From Nitrospirota bacterium (GTDB taxonomy: Bacteria; Nitrospirota; Thermodesulfovibrionia; Thermodesulfovibrionales; UBA6898), in assembly GCA_016235245.1 (NCBI GenBank), contig JACRLO010000006.1, positions 124,001 through 188,000 on the forward strand: DNA of 64,000 nucleotides. The letters are read 5' to 3'. Below the pieces are notes generated by a model. That model saw only the letters and a list, made by a program, of their open reading frames with translations. It was not told where the DNA came from and did no database searches. The position numbers were made by a program, and so were the translations under genes. Shown in pieces: positions 43,262-54,563 of this stretch (positions are counted from its first letter, which is position 1; each line of letters begins with the position of its first letter).

Positions 43262-44640
43262 GCTGTTGCCGAGATTACCGCATCCCTGAGGACCGTAAGC
43301 AGCCGTCCGAGATTTTCGATGCTGATATTCAGCGGCGGCATGACCACAATAACATTGCCAAGCGGCCTGATGAATACGCCGTTGTCCAGCGCATGGTGTG
43401 CAACCTTCCATCCTATCTTCTCCTGCCAGTCATAGGGCTCCTTTGTCTTTTCGTCAAGAACAAGTTCAAGCCCTGCCATAAGCCCCCTGCTCCGGACATT
43501 GCCGACATGGGGAACTGCCTGCATCTGCCTGAGCCAGTCATCGAGGAGTTCAATCTTCGGCTTCATCTCCCTGAGCGTATCCTCCTTCGCAAATATATCA
43601 AGGCAGGCGACTGCTGCTGCGCAGGCAAGGGGGTTGCCCGTGTAGGAATGACCATGGAAGAAAGTCTTGAGGTCTTTAAACTCGCCAAGAAATGCCCGGT
43701 ATATTTCTTCTGTTGCGACCGTTGCCGCAAGGGGCATATATCCGCCGGTGATGCCCTTGGAAAGGCAGATAATATCAGGCACGACATTTTCGTGTTCAGA
43801 GGCGAACATCCTGCCTGTCCTGCCAAAGCCTGTCGCAACCTCATCCGCAATAAGGAGAAGGTCATAGGTTGAGCAGAGTTCGTGTACGCGTCTCAGATAC
43901 CCCGTAGGCGAAACGATCATCCCGCCCGCAGCCTGGACCAGGGGCTCTATGATCAGGCCTGCAATCTCCTGGTGATGGTTTTTCATTATCTCTTCGAGCG
44001 CATCTGCGCAGGCGAGATTGCATGCAGGATATTCCCTGCCGAGTTCACAGCGATAACAGTATGGAGACGGGGCTTTATAGGTCTGAAAGAGGAGCGGGCC
44101 AAATGCCTCATGGAATATAGCTACCCCTCCCACACTCACCGCCCCGAGCGTATCGCCGTGATAGGCATTGTTAAGAGACAGGAAGGACCGCTTCTGCGTT
44201 TCGCCCCGGTGCTGCCAGTATTGAAACGCCATTTTAAGGGCAACCTCAACCGCAGTTGAACCGTTATCCGAATAAAAGACCTTTGCAGGGGGAGGCCCTT
44301 CGGCCTGCCCGAAGGAGACATTCATCAGCGTGACCAGTTTTTCTGCCAGGCGGATTGCAGGCTCATTGCTCAGGCCCAGCAGTGTGCTATGGCTTATTCT
44401 GTCTACCTGTGCCTTTATGGCATCATCGATCTCTTTTTTTCTGTGGCCGAAAATATTGACCCAGAGCGATGAAACACCGTCGAGATACCATCTGCCGCAG
44501 CTGTCTTTGACAAAAGAGCCGCGGCCTTCCGTAATAATGACAGGGGTTGCCTCCTCCCACTCCCTCATCTGCGTAAAGGGATGCCAGATATACTTTCTGT
44601 CAGCGTCTTCGAGATGCCTGTTATCTTCCTGAAGCCCCAT
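43258..44640 (-). CDS. bioA: Adenosylmethionine-8-amino-7-oxononanoate aminotransferase
   Basis: 460 aa from the ATG at 44640, 5 nt after the upstream stop; longer in-frame starts run into that gene. It makes 7,8-diaminopelargonate in biotin synthesis using SAM as amino donor. KYIWHPFTQM is the BioA-type N terminus, YSDNGSTAVEVALKMA binds PLP phosphate, LIADEVATGFGRTGRMFA holds the conserved Asp, and the PLP Lys is in CLSKGITGGYMPLAA. No other biotin genes are in the window. Confidence 0.95.
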   Translation of the reverse strand: MGLQEDNRHLEDADRKYIWHPFTQMREWEEATPVIITEGRGSFVKDSCGRWYLDGVSSLWVNIFGHRKKEIDDAIKAQVDRISHSTLLGLSNEPAIRLAEKLVTLMNVSFGQAEGPPPAKVFYSDNGSTAVEVALKMAFQYWQHRGETQKRSFLSLNNAYHGDTLGAVSVGGVAIFHEAFGPLLFQTYKAPSPYCYRCELGREYPACNLACADALEEIMKNHHQEIAGLIIEPLVQAAGGMIVSPTGYLRRVHELCSTYDLLLIADEVATGFGRTGRMFASEHENVVPDIICLSKGITGGYMPLAATVATEEIYRAFLGEFKDLKTFFHGHSYTGNPLACAAAVACLDIFAKEDTLREMKPKIELLDDWLRQMQAVPHVGNVRSRGLMAGLELVLDEKTKEPYDWQEKIGWKVAHHALDNGVFIRPLGNVIVVMPPLNISIENLGRLLTVLRDAVISATA

Positions 44641-44645
44641 ATCTG

Positions 44646-45578
44646 TTATGCCGCCTTCTGCCGGTCGTGAAAGAAATAAAAGACGAGTCCCGGAAGACTG
44701 CCGACAAAAGTGGAAATGAACCACGCAAGAGAAAGCGAGGTTGCCGCCTCAGGCAAAACGCCGATTAGGCCAAGAAGTATGACAAAGGCCCCTTCACGGA
44801 CGCCAAGACCGGATATGGAAATGGGCAGGGCCACGATCGTTATAACGATCGGCAGAAATACGGCAAGCAGGAGCAGCGGGATCTTTTCGCCCATCCCGGA
44901 GGCAAGGATAAGCACACTCAAAAAATTGAGCAGTTGGACCACTACAGACAGAAGCAGCGCGTTCACAATGACAGCCTTCTGTTTTTTTATGACAGAAAAA
45001 TATTCATAGATGCCGCTCATGAGCTTAAACCTCTTTCCAAGCTGGAGCCCAAAAAACAGGATGCTGCCGGCAACAAAGGATACGAAAAAAACAGGCATGA
45101 GCCATCTGTGCGGCGAGTCACCAAAGACCTTAAGGCTGAAGGGAAAGGCAGCAATCCCGATTATCATAAGGGTAACAAAGCCAAGATAGCGGTCCATGAA
45201 AACAGCGGCCAGCGTCACGCTGATCTTCCTGGAGTCCTTGTTGAGATAATATGCCCGGACAGCATCGCCGCCAACAACGCCGGGCAGAAAGCTGCTGAAA
45301 AAAGCACCGATCATATACAGCGAGAAAAGTCTCTTCAGGGGATACGTATCGGGCAGGAGAAGCTGCCACCGCATGGTAGAAAAAACCTGGGACAGGATAT
45401 AGAGCGCCGATGCCCCCAGAAACGCAAAAAGCCCTATGCTTTTGAGGATATGGATCACCTGCCCCATGTCCGCCTTTCGGGAAATAAGATAAAACGAGAA
45501 AGAACTGACTAAAAGCTTGAGGACAAGAACGAGGACTTTCTTATTTTTTGCCAGGGCCAATGACTTTTTTGATAACAT
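44646..45578 (-). CDS. Flippase-like integral membrane protein (UPF0104 family)
   Basis: 310 aa from the ATG at 45578; the exact start is uncertain because the frame overlaps the upstream gene by 38 nt. Eight or more helices; the family motifs GAFFSSFLPGVVGGDAVRAY, DRYLGFVTL and ISGLGVREGAFV match the lysylphosphatidylglycerol synthetase membrane-region/YbhN family. Members are linked to lipid or lipid-linked glycan translocation. The neighbouring GT2 and PAP2-GT39 genes fit a lipid-linked sugar pathway. Confidence 0.85.
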   Translation of the reverse strand: MLSKKSLALAKNKKVLVLVLKLLVSSFSFYLISRKADMGQVIHILKSIGLFAFLGASALYILSQVFSTMRWQLLLPDTYPLKRLFSLYMIGAFFSSFLPGVVGGDAVRAYYLNKDSRKISVTLAAVFMDRYLGFVTLMIIGIAAFPFSLKVFGDSPHRWLMPVFFVSFVAGSILFFGLQLGKRFKLMSGIYEYFSVIKKQKAVIVNALLLSVVVQLLNFLSVLILASGMGEKIPLLLLAVFLPIVITIVALPISISGLGVREGAFVILLGLIGVLPEAATSLSLAWFISTFVGSLPGLVFYFFHDRQKAA

Positions 45579-46491
45579 AAATCGGTTTTTTCTGGGTCTC
45601 GTGATACACACGCACCATCATCTCGCCAAGCAGGCCCATGCCTATAAACTGAATGCCGACGATAATCAGCAGCGAACCGAGCAGAAGGAGCGGCCTGCCT
45701 CCAATATCCCTGCCCGCAAAAAGCTTCTCTATCGTGAGATAGACTGAGATCAGAAAGCCCAGCATGCCGCTTGCCAGACCAACGGGGCCGAAAAACTGTA
45801 AAGGCTTTGTTGAAAAGCTCTGGAGGAACTTCACCGTGATCAGGTCAAGCACGACCTTCATGGTCCGGGAAATGCCGTATTTTGACTTCCCGTGCACCCT
45901 CGGATGATGTTCTGTCTCGACCTCCGCAATGCGCACGCCATACCAGCTTGCAACCGCAGGGATAAACCGGTGCATTTCGCCATAAAGCTTCAGGTTCTTG
46001 ATGACATCCCGCTTATAGGCCTTGAGCGAACAGCCGTAGTCATGAAGATTTACGCCGGTGACTTTACTGATAAGCCAGTTGGCCATGATCGAAGGGAGCC
46101 TGCGCGAGAGGAAGGGGTCTTTTCTCTTTTTTCTCCAGCCGCTCACAAGGTCATTGTCCTTCATCTGCTCAATGAGCTTCGGAATATCATTGGGGTCATT
46201 CTGAAGGTCCCCGTCCATGGTGATGATAATATCGCCGCGCGAATAATCAAACCCTGCGGCAAATGCTGCAGTCTGGCCAAAGTTCCTCCTGAGACTCAGC
46301 ACAATCACATTGCGGTCCCCTGCCTGGATCTCCTGGAGATATTTCAGCGTATTATCACTGCTTCCGTCATCAATGAAGAGGATCTCGTAATCGGTCCCAA
46401 GCCTCTCCAGCACCGTCTTTAGGCGGCTGTGGAGCTCCTGCACATTTTCTTCTTCATTGTAAAGAGGTATTACGACAGATATGGTCATCAA
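45541..46491 (-). CDS. GT2 glycosyltransferase, DPM1/ArnC-like
   Basis: 316 aa. The N-terminal GT-A domain has VVIPLYNEEENVQEL, LFIDDGSSDNT and the metal-binding DGDLQNDP. Two C-terminal helices (FGPVGLASGMLGFLISVYL and a second near 265-290) anchor it. It transfers a sugar from a nucleotide to polyprenyl phosphate at the inner membrane. It overlaps the PAP2-GT39 gene by 4 nt. The product could be the donor used by the GT39 domain next door. Confidence 0.92.
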   Translation of the reverse strand: MMTISVVIPLYNEEENVQELHSRLKTVLERLGTDYEILFIDDGSSDNTLKYLQEIQAGDRNVIVLSLRRNFGQTAAFAAGFDYSRGDIIITMDGDLQNDPNDIPKLIEQMKDNDLVSGWRKKRKDPFLSRRLPSIMANWLISKVTGVNLHDYGCSLKAYKRDVIKNLKLYGEMHRFIPAVASWYGVRIAEVETEHHPRVHGKSKYGISRTMKVVLDLITVKFLQSFSTKPLQFFGPVGLASGMLGFLISVYLTIEKLFAGRDIGGRPLLLLGSLLIIVGIQFIGMGLLGEMMVRVYHETQKKPIYVIKKVIGPGKK

Positions 46492-48518
46492 AAAGTCTCC
46501 GGCTGCTGCGATTCAAAACCTTTGAAATCATAACATGCCGATACGCTAAATTTCAGGGTTTTCTGCTTCCGCGTCTTCACCTCAATCACCCTGTGATCGC
46601 AGGAGCTGAAGGCATTGGAGACCATTTCAGGGACGTTCTCTCTTTCCCTTGCCCTGATGAAGATGGCATTTTGACCTTTGAGATTTTCAAAGCCGGGCCA
46701 CAGGTCATACTGGTTCATCCTCCTGCCGAGATTGACACAATAGGTGACCGGATTATCTTTCATATAAAAGGCAAGCTCGCTCGCCACCTGGTAACTGTCG
46801 GAAAAAACAAAGACCGGCCCCTTGACGGACATATCCCTATAAAGGACCGACGCTTGCTGTCCCAGCTCTTTCCAGCCGACCAGCCTCATGGAAGGATCAA
46901 ATTTTTCCGGCAGTCTGAGCATTGAGGGGGCATGAATGAACAGTGTTATCAGGATGGACAGGCAGACGCCGAACGCCACCGTTATGCGAAGGGGCTTTTT
47001 GAAATCTTTCCACCGGTCCAGAAAAAAGGCTGAAAAGGCGACCATGCCGGTGATATACCCTGTCAAGGCCCAGTTTGCCTGCACCTTCCCCTGCATGCTT
47101 TTGAGAAGGAAAAAAGCGATTGTCGGCAGCGAAAACCAGAAGAGGAAGGCCCCTTTTTCTGTCTTGCGCAATTTCAGCACCGCAACGATTATCATCACAA
47201 AGAGCAGGGGAGTCACCACCCCAAACTGAGAGCCGAGAAATTCGGCAAAAGACCAGGCGGAGAGCACAAGCCCTTCCCGCAGATGGGCCTGTCCTGCTGT
47301 ATGCTTCAGCGTCACCCAGCCGCGTGAAGCGTTCCAGAATATAACCGGGCTGAAAACAAGCATACTGGTCAGAAACGCCAGATATGGGCCAAAGGTCCGC
47401 AGAAGCCTTCTTGCATCCTTCCGGAAAAGAAGATAGAGAAACGCCGACAGCAGAAAAAATACCATCGTGTATTTTGTGAGCAGTCCAAACCCTGCTGCTA
47501 TGCCTAACAGCACCCAAGACAGAAGGGATGATCTATTGTTTCCGGGAGAAAGCTCCTGCCTGAGGATGCGGTGGAAAAGATAGAGAGAAAGTGTCCAGAA
47601 AAAGATGAAGGGAGCATCTATGGTAAGGAGCATGCCGTAGACAGAAAAAAGCGGCACAACCTGAAGAAGAAAAGCAGAGGCAAGACCTGTCCTCTCATCA
47701 TAGAGCTCCTTGCCAAGCCGGAAGAGCAGAATACTGCTGAGTGCTGAAAGAACGACTGCAAAAGCACGAATCCCAAGGACCGTGCTGCCGAAAAAGAAGG
47801 TGCCGATCCGGATAAGCCAGGCTATCACAGGGCCTTTCGAATAATAGCTCCAGTCAAGACGGCGGGACCATTCCCAATAATGAGCTTCATCGGCCACAAG
47901 ATCAAACGGGCCCGTCACAATATAGTAGATGCGGAATATGCTCAGCATTGCGAGACCAAGAAAAAGGGCCTGCTCATAGGAGCGCGCTATGAATATCTCT
48001 TCTGCCCGCCTGTAAAGCCTGACAGCGCCGTAGGCCGCAGCTGTGCCGACAAGAGCTCCGGCAAGTACATCAAACGGATAGTGAACGCCCACAAAAACTC
48101 TCGAAATCCCGATCAGGCCTGCAACTGCCGGAAACAGCAGGCTATACCTGCTCCCAAGCATAAACCGGATGGTCATGGCAAAGGCAAAGGCATTCGATGC
48201 ATGGTTTGAGGGCATGGAGTAGGACTTGCTGCAGCCGACGAGGAGATGGACATGGTCGAGCGCATTGCAGGGCCTCTGCCTCATCACAAGCTCCTTCAGA
48301 ATATGTCCGCAGGCATCCGCAAAGGCAATGGCAAAAAGCCCGGCAACAAGAGCGGGCAGCGCCTGTTTCTTCTCCCTGAACCAAAGCAGCACGACAAAAG
48401 GAAGAAACACGAGATACGTCTGTGTCGTCACAAAGGGCATGACCCTGTCGAAAAAAGGGTTCTGCAGATTCTGGTTTATGAAAAAAAAGAGTGCGGTATC
48501 AAAATCAGGAAGGTTCAT
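46488..48518 (-). CDS. Fusion of PAP2 phosphatase and GT39 glycosyltransferase
   Basis: 676 aa. Residues 1-170 form a PAP2 lipid phosphatase with KELVMRQRPC, YSMPSNHASNAFAFA and SRVFVGVHYPFDVLAG, the three catalytic motifs (PSNH in place of PSGH). From about 190 it is an ArnT/PMT-type GT39 enzyme: DLVADEAHYWEWSRRLDWSY holds the acidic catalytic residues, followed by KGPVIAWLIRIG and many membrane helices. The PAP2 part could recycle polyprenyl phosphate released by the transferase part. It overlaps the GT2 gene and the receiver gene. Confidence 0.9.
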   Translation of the reverse strand: MNLPDFDTALFFFINQNLQNPFFDRVMPFVTTQTYLVFLPFVVLLWFREKKQALPALVAGLFAIAFADACGHILKELVMRQRPCNALDHVHLLVGCSKSYSMPSNHASNAFAFAMTIRFMLGSRYSLLFPAVAGLIGISRVFVGVHYPFDVLAGALVGTAAAYGAVRLYRRAEEIFIARSYEQALFLGLAMLSIFRIYYIVTGPFDLVADEAHYWEWSRRLDWSYYSKGPVIAWLIRIGTFFFGSTVLGIRAFAVVLSALSSILLFRLGKELYDERTGLASAFLLQVVPLFSVYGMLLTIDAPFIFFWTLSLYLFHRILRQELSPGNNRSSLLSWVLLGIAAGFGLLTKYTMVFFLLSAFLYLLFRKDARRLLRTFGPYLAFLTSMLVFSPVIFWNASRGWVTLKHTAGQAHLREGLVLSAWSFAEFLGSQFGVVTPLLFVMIIVAVLKLRKTEKGAFLFWFSLPTIAFFLLKSMQGKVQANWALTGYITGMVAFSAFFLDRWKDFKKPLRITVAFGVCLSILITLFIHAPSMLRLPEKFDPSMRLVGWKELGQQASVLYRDMSVKGPVFVFSDSYQVASELAFYMKDNPVTYCVNLGRRMNQYDLWPGFENLKGQNAIFIRARERENVPEMVSNAFSSCDHRVIEVKTRKQKTLKFSVSACYDFKGFESQQPETF

Positions 48519-48849
48519 TCAGATAAACCCTGACTTTTTCCCTCAATTCTTCCAGTTTAAAGGGTTTTTCGATGAAGTTATCAGCATCGGCCTCATACGA
48601 GCCGCCGCTCATGAACAGCACCTTGATGGCGGGAGAAGACTGTTTTACTCTCTTAATGATATTCTCTGCAGAATCCTCATCCATATGGAGGTCAGTGAGC
48701 ACGAGATCAAAGGGAGCATCCCTGAGCGCCGCACCGAGTTCCTCCATATTCTGCGCCTTGGCAACAGAGTACCCAACCCGTACAAGTGCTCTTTCGACCG
48801 TATTCAGGATAAGCAGTTCGTCATCGATAACAAGGATTTTGCCGGACAT
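48505..48849 (-). CDS. Receiver-only response regulator
   Basis: 114 aa, receiver domain alone. VIDDE holds the acidic pocket, phospho-acceptor Asp53 is in LVLTDLHMDED, and the Lys is in FIEKPF. There is no output domain, so it acts by protein contact, perhaps in a phosphorelay. Its end overlaps the PAP2-GT39 start by 14 nt, making it the first gene of the glycan operon. Confidence 0.9.
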   Translation of the reverse strand: MSGKILVIDDELLILNTVERALVRVGYSVAKAQNMEELGAALRDAPFDLVLTDLHMDEDSAENIIKRVKQSSPAIKVLFMSGGSYEADADNFIEKPFKLEELREKVRVYLNEPS

Positions 48850-48932
48850 ACCGATCTTACTTTAACATTTTTCAGGGTAGAGCGAAAACAGGGGACATTC
48901 TTATAGTCAGTCATAGTCTGGAATAAATTAAT

Positions 48933-49019
48933 TGGTGCCGGTGGGGAGAATCGAACTCCCACTCCCTTGCGGGAACCGGATTTTGAGTCCGGCGCGTCTG
49001 CCAGTTCCACCACACCGGC
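48933..49019 (-). tRNA. tRNA-Leu (anticodon CAA)
   Basis: An 87-nt cloverleaf including an encoded CCA. The acceptor stem GCCGGTG pairs with CACCGGC, the anticodon loop is CT-CAA-AA, and a long variable arm (GGTTCCCGCAAGGGAGTGG region) is typical of tRNA-Leu. TTCGATT forms the T loop. It decodes UUG. Confidence 0.97.
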
Positions 49020-49036
49020 ACGGTGTGAAGGTATTA

Positions 49037-49066
49037 ATTGTAAAGGAAGTCCCGGCATCCGGTCAA
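49037..49066 (-). promoter_or_regulatory. Promoter of the tRNA-Leu gene
   Basis: Minus strand: TTGACC, an 18-nt spacer, TACAAT, about 17 nt before the tRNA 5' end. Confidence 0.6.
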
Positions 49067-49322
49067 ACACCCTTGCGGGTATTACTTACCGTTGCAGTGA
49101 AATAACGGGCTTCAGGTGGACATGACAGGCATAGATCCTCCGTATTTTTCGCAGATAATGGTCATATAAATAACTGACGTATTGAACCCTGCCGCTTTTT
49201 CAGTGTCAAACTGCTCACAGGCATGACAATACCATGCAGGTTACTACCCGGTCTGTATGAGGGGCGGTCTTGTCTTTTCACATTCTGCCATGCTAAATTT
49301 CACTCGTGGGCGAATTTCATCC

Positions 49323-49955
49323 ATGCTTGAATTGACAGCCTATATCAAGATATTTACGACGCTCCTTGCGATCGTAAATCCACTCGGCGCAATCCCAATC
49401 TTTATCAGCCTGACAGGCACGATGGCGTCGGAAGAACGCAGGCGCATCATCAACACCGCAAGCATTACGGTTGTTGTAGTCCTGATCGTATCCGCGCTGC
49501 TTGGCAAACCACTGCTTGATTTTTTCGGCATCAGCATCGCCTCGTTCAAGGTGGGCGGTGGCATTCTGCTTCTGCTCATGGCGATCTCGATGATGCAGGC
49601 AACATACGCGCAGACGAAGCAGACCCGCGAAGAAGAGGCTGAAGCCGAAGAGAAAGGAAGCATCGCCGTAGTACCGATCGCCATGCCGCTTCTGGCAGGA
49701 CCGGGGGCCATATCGACCATCATAATTTACGCAGACGCCTCGCCCCATGTTCTTCATATCACCCTGCTCATTATAAGCAGTGTCCTGGTGGCGGGGTTAA
49801 CCTGGATTGCGCTGAATATCGCAAGCCCTCTCAGACGTGTGATGAGCAAGACTGCGATCAATATTGCGACCCGCCTTATGGGGCTGCTCCTGGCCGCTAT
49901 CGCCGTTGAATTTATTGCCGGGGGACTGACGGTGCTCTTTCCGGGACTCAGATAA
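49323..49955 (+). CDS. MarC-family integral membrane protein
   Basis: 210 aa from the ATG at 49323; an in-frame ATG at 49257 is possible but adds non-conserved residues. Six helices. IVNPLGAIPIFISLTG and the second-half repeat MPLLAGPGAISTIII are the MarC/UPF0056 signatures (internal duplication with NPxG and GPG). A charged loop (Glu-rich, about residues 98-112) separates the halves. The function of the family is unsettled. Confidence 0.92.
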   Translation: MLELTAYIKIFTTLLAIVNPLGAIPIFISLTGTMASEERRRIINTASITVVVVLIVSALLGKPLLDFFGISIASFKVGGGILLLLMAISMMQATYAQTKQTREEEAEAEEKGSIAVVPIAMPLLAGPGAISTIIIYADASPHVLHITLLIISSVLVAGLTWIALNIASPLRRVMSKTAINIATRLMGLLLAAIAVEFIAGGLTVLFPGLR

Positions 49956-50031
49956 CCGGCTTATGGTTACGCAATGGAACCGGGAGTCTGTTGACCGCGG
50001 CTTCCTTTCCCCTGTGGCATCCTGAAAACTG

Positions 50032-50562
50032 CTAAAGCATTCGCTGGAGAATGATCTTGTTAAGGCTGGTGCTGGTGGTCCGAATATTCTTTTCTGCCAC
50101 TTCGTTAAAACCCTGCCGGGTGAACAGGCTGGCTGACCGCCGGTTGCTGGTGAATATACTCGTCATCATCTTCTTGAAGTTCTTTGATCGGGCCCATTCG
50201 ACTGCGTAGGAGAGCATAGCAGAGCCAAGGCCTTCTCCCCGGTACCCATCCCTGAGGTGCAGGCCCACCTCAACGACACGGACCGAACGGTCCTCCCAGT
50301 CAGAGGCATTGAGCGCTGCGAGGCAGCCGACCACGGTATCGTCAGAAACTGCAACAAGCAGAAGGTTATTGCGGCGGTCGAGGCCTTCGATAAACGCGCG
50401 CTCAGATCCGATATTCTTGCCGTGCATTTCCAGAATCAGGGAACTCCTCTCTTCAGAGGTCGAACGGATGGTCCCCACAATGCCCTTTGCGTCGTCACCT
50501 GCGGCAGGCCGCAATGTGACTGCCGACCCGTTTTTCAGTTTAAAACTCTGCACCTCATTCAT
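50032..50562 (-). CDS. GNAT-family N-acetyltransferase
   Basis: 176 aa. The acetyl-CoA binding segment is LRDGYRGEGLGSAMLSYAVE (Q/RxxGxG/A type), followed by FTSNRRSASLFTRQGFNEVA. It is similar to the MnaT/YhhY-like enzymes that acetylate small amines or amino acids. The substrate is unknown. Its start has a GGAG site. It is monocistronic or read with the upstream broken comF. Confidence 0.88.
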   Translation of the reverse strand: MNEVQSFKLKNGSAVTLRPAAGDDAKGIVGTIRSTSEERSSLILEMHGKNIGSERAFIEGLDRRNNLLLVAVSDDTVVGCLAALNASDWEDRSVRVVEVGLHLRDGYRGEGLGSAMLSYAVEWARSKNFKKMMTSIFTSNRRSASLFTRQGFNEVAEKNIRTTSTSLNKIILQRML

Positions 50563-51268
50563 GGCATGCTCCTCCCCAACTATTTCTATTTATTGCGATC
50601 TGATGCGGGAATCTCTTTAAGCGCATTCATATAATTGTCGTTTTGCCGCCGACAAGTCAATGTATTCTGTACAAGGGGTGGCAGAGTTGCCGGCAGCAAT
50701 AAAATATTTCTTATATCATGCCAGCCCTGGCAAGCGTGAGGACAGAAACGCTTTTCGCGCCTGCGCTGAGGAGTACCCTGGAGCAGGCATTGACAGTAGC
50801 TCCGGTCGTCATAACATCATCGATCAACAGCAGATTCAGGCCTGTTACCGTGCCGCTGCAGTCAAAAGCCTTCCTCACATTGGCTGCTTTTCAGTCCGCC
50901 CGGACTGAGCGGGACCGGAACGATAGAATCTATGCCCTCAGTATCATGAAAGAGCAGAAACTCTGAAAGCGGTCCTGAAAGCCGCCGAATCCCAAGGAAC
51001 TTGAAATGATGAATTGCTAAAGCAATTGAGCCTTCATAGTGAGTAAAAGAATGGGCCCGTGCAAAGGCGGGGGGATCCTCAAGACAATGTTGGCATCGGT
51101 CAGCATGAACGGAGACAATAGGCACGCCGCAGATCCTGCATGCTGGACCAGCGTATTGCCCTATACTGCTCCAGCATTGCCTGCAAAATGGAGCATGGGA
51201 AAGACTGTCAGTCTGTTTACTGCACGTAGGGCATACAGAGGGGTATATGAAATTAACGAGACCGGCAA

Positions 51269-53133
<1,865 letters not shown>

Positions 53134-54548
53134 TTAGAGGCTGATCTGTTTAATGGATAAGATGTTCGGCAAAGCCTTGAGCTGGTCAAGGACTTCCGGG
53201 CCGGGCCTTGCATCAAGGCTTACCACAGAAATTGCCGTGCCGCCTGCGGATTCCCTTCCGAAGTGCATGCGTGCGATATTGATATTGTTTTTGCCCAGCA
53301 GATTGCCGATGTTGCCGATGACCCCCGGCTTGTCATTATTATACATGAGCAGGAGTTCACCTTCAGGGACAATCTCCACCTTGAAATTATCGATCTCAAT
53401 GACTCGAGGGTCCTTCTTGCTGTAAAGGGTCCCGGAGACATAACTTTCCTTGTGACCTGCCTTGATCCTGATCGTGATCTTGCTGAAAAAGTCGCCTGCA
53501 TCGCTGCTCTTGCTCTCTTTAACATCAATGCCGCGCTCTTTTGCAATAAAGGGAGCGTTCACGAAATTTACGGTCTCAAGCAGGATGGGGCTGAGATATC
53601 CCTTCAGCGCAGCTATGGTGACCGGAGCCGTATTGACCGTGGCAGCATCGCCATAGTACTCGACGCTGATCTCAGTTGCTCCGCCCTCGAAGATCTGGCA
53701 TGAGAAACTGCCAAGCTTTTCAGCGAGATTGATATACGGCTGAAGTCTCGGGACCTGATCACTCGGGATCGACGGGAAATTGACTGCATGTCTGATGGTG
53801 CCATGGACAAGATAATCAGCTATCTGCTCGGCAACGGCAAGTGCAACATTTTCCTGAGCCTCTTCTGTCGAAGCGCCCAGGTGGGGCGTGCATATGAGGT
53901 TGTCAAGCGTGAGAAGAGGGTTATTTTCGGGCGGCTCTTTTTCAAGGACGTCAAGGGCCGCAGCAGCAACCTTGCCGCTTGTCATCGCCTCATAGAGGTC
54001 CTGTTCATTGACAATGCCGCCGCGTGCGCAGTTGATCAGCAGCGCGCCCTTGCGGCACCGCGCCAGCGCGTCGGCGTCCAGCAGGCCCTTCGTGCCGCCG
54101 CCGCCGGGGACGTGGATCGTGATGACGTCGGCCCGCGCCAGCAGGTCGAACAGAACTTCTTCTTCTCCCACTTGCCGGCCTTCATGGAGGCCGTTGCCTG
54201 GGGGATCATGCGTGCCACTGAAAAGAGCATCGCAATAGTATGCTCAGCCGTCGTGACCGTGTTGCCGCCCGGCGTATTCATAACAACAATACCCTTTTTG
54301 GATGCGGCCACTTTGTCAACATTGTCAAGGCCGGAGCCCGCCCTGCCGATAACCTTGAGGTTCGTTGCGGCCTCGATGATCTCGGCAGTAACCTTGGTTG
54401 CTGAACGGATTACCAAGCCGCTGTACTGCCCGATACATGCCTTCAGCTCCTCAGGTTTCATGCCGGTCTTGACATCAACCTCGAGCCCCGCTTTTTTCAG
54501 TATCTCTACGCCTTTTGCCGATATGTTGTCGCTGACGAGCACTTTCAT
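53134..54548 (-). pseudogene. serA: serA (phosphoglycerate dehydrogenase), disrupted
   Basis: The frame from 54548 reads MKVLVSDNISAKGVEILKKA and is normal SerA up to SMKAGKWEKKKF, then goes out of frame. In the other frame the protein resumes at LARADVITIHVP and stays normal to the ACT domain at 53134 (GELLLMYNNDKPGVIGNIGN). About 57 codons are missing, including the whole GxGxxG NAD-binding loop. The resumed stretch at 54031-54150 is about three quarters G+C by hand count, far above its neighbours, and reads GGGGTKGLLDADALARC. The locus looks like a mosaic of native and foreign DNA, or an assembly chimera. It is paired with the aminotransferase upstream. Confidence 0.8.
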
Positions 54549-54563
54549 CGAATTTTCCCTCTC

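Noticed and set aside
49056-49084. ACCC-GCAA-GGGT hairpin upstream of the tRNA as a terminator
   Set aside because: The stem is only 4 bp and has no T run; it lies at the tRNA promoter.
50862-50880. TGA in comF as a second selenocysteine codon
   Set aside because: No Cys is expected there, and the following sequence continues in another frame after a deletion.
54036-54548. 170-aa stand-alone protein ending in an Arg/Ala-rich tail
   Set aside because: The tail is the GC-rich serA patch read in the wrong frame; the N-terminal part is SerA.
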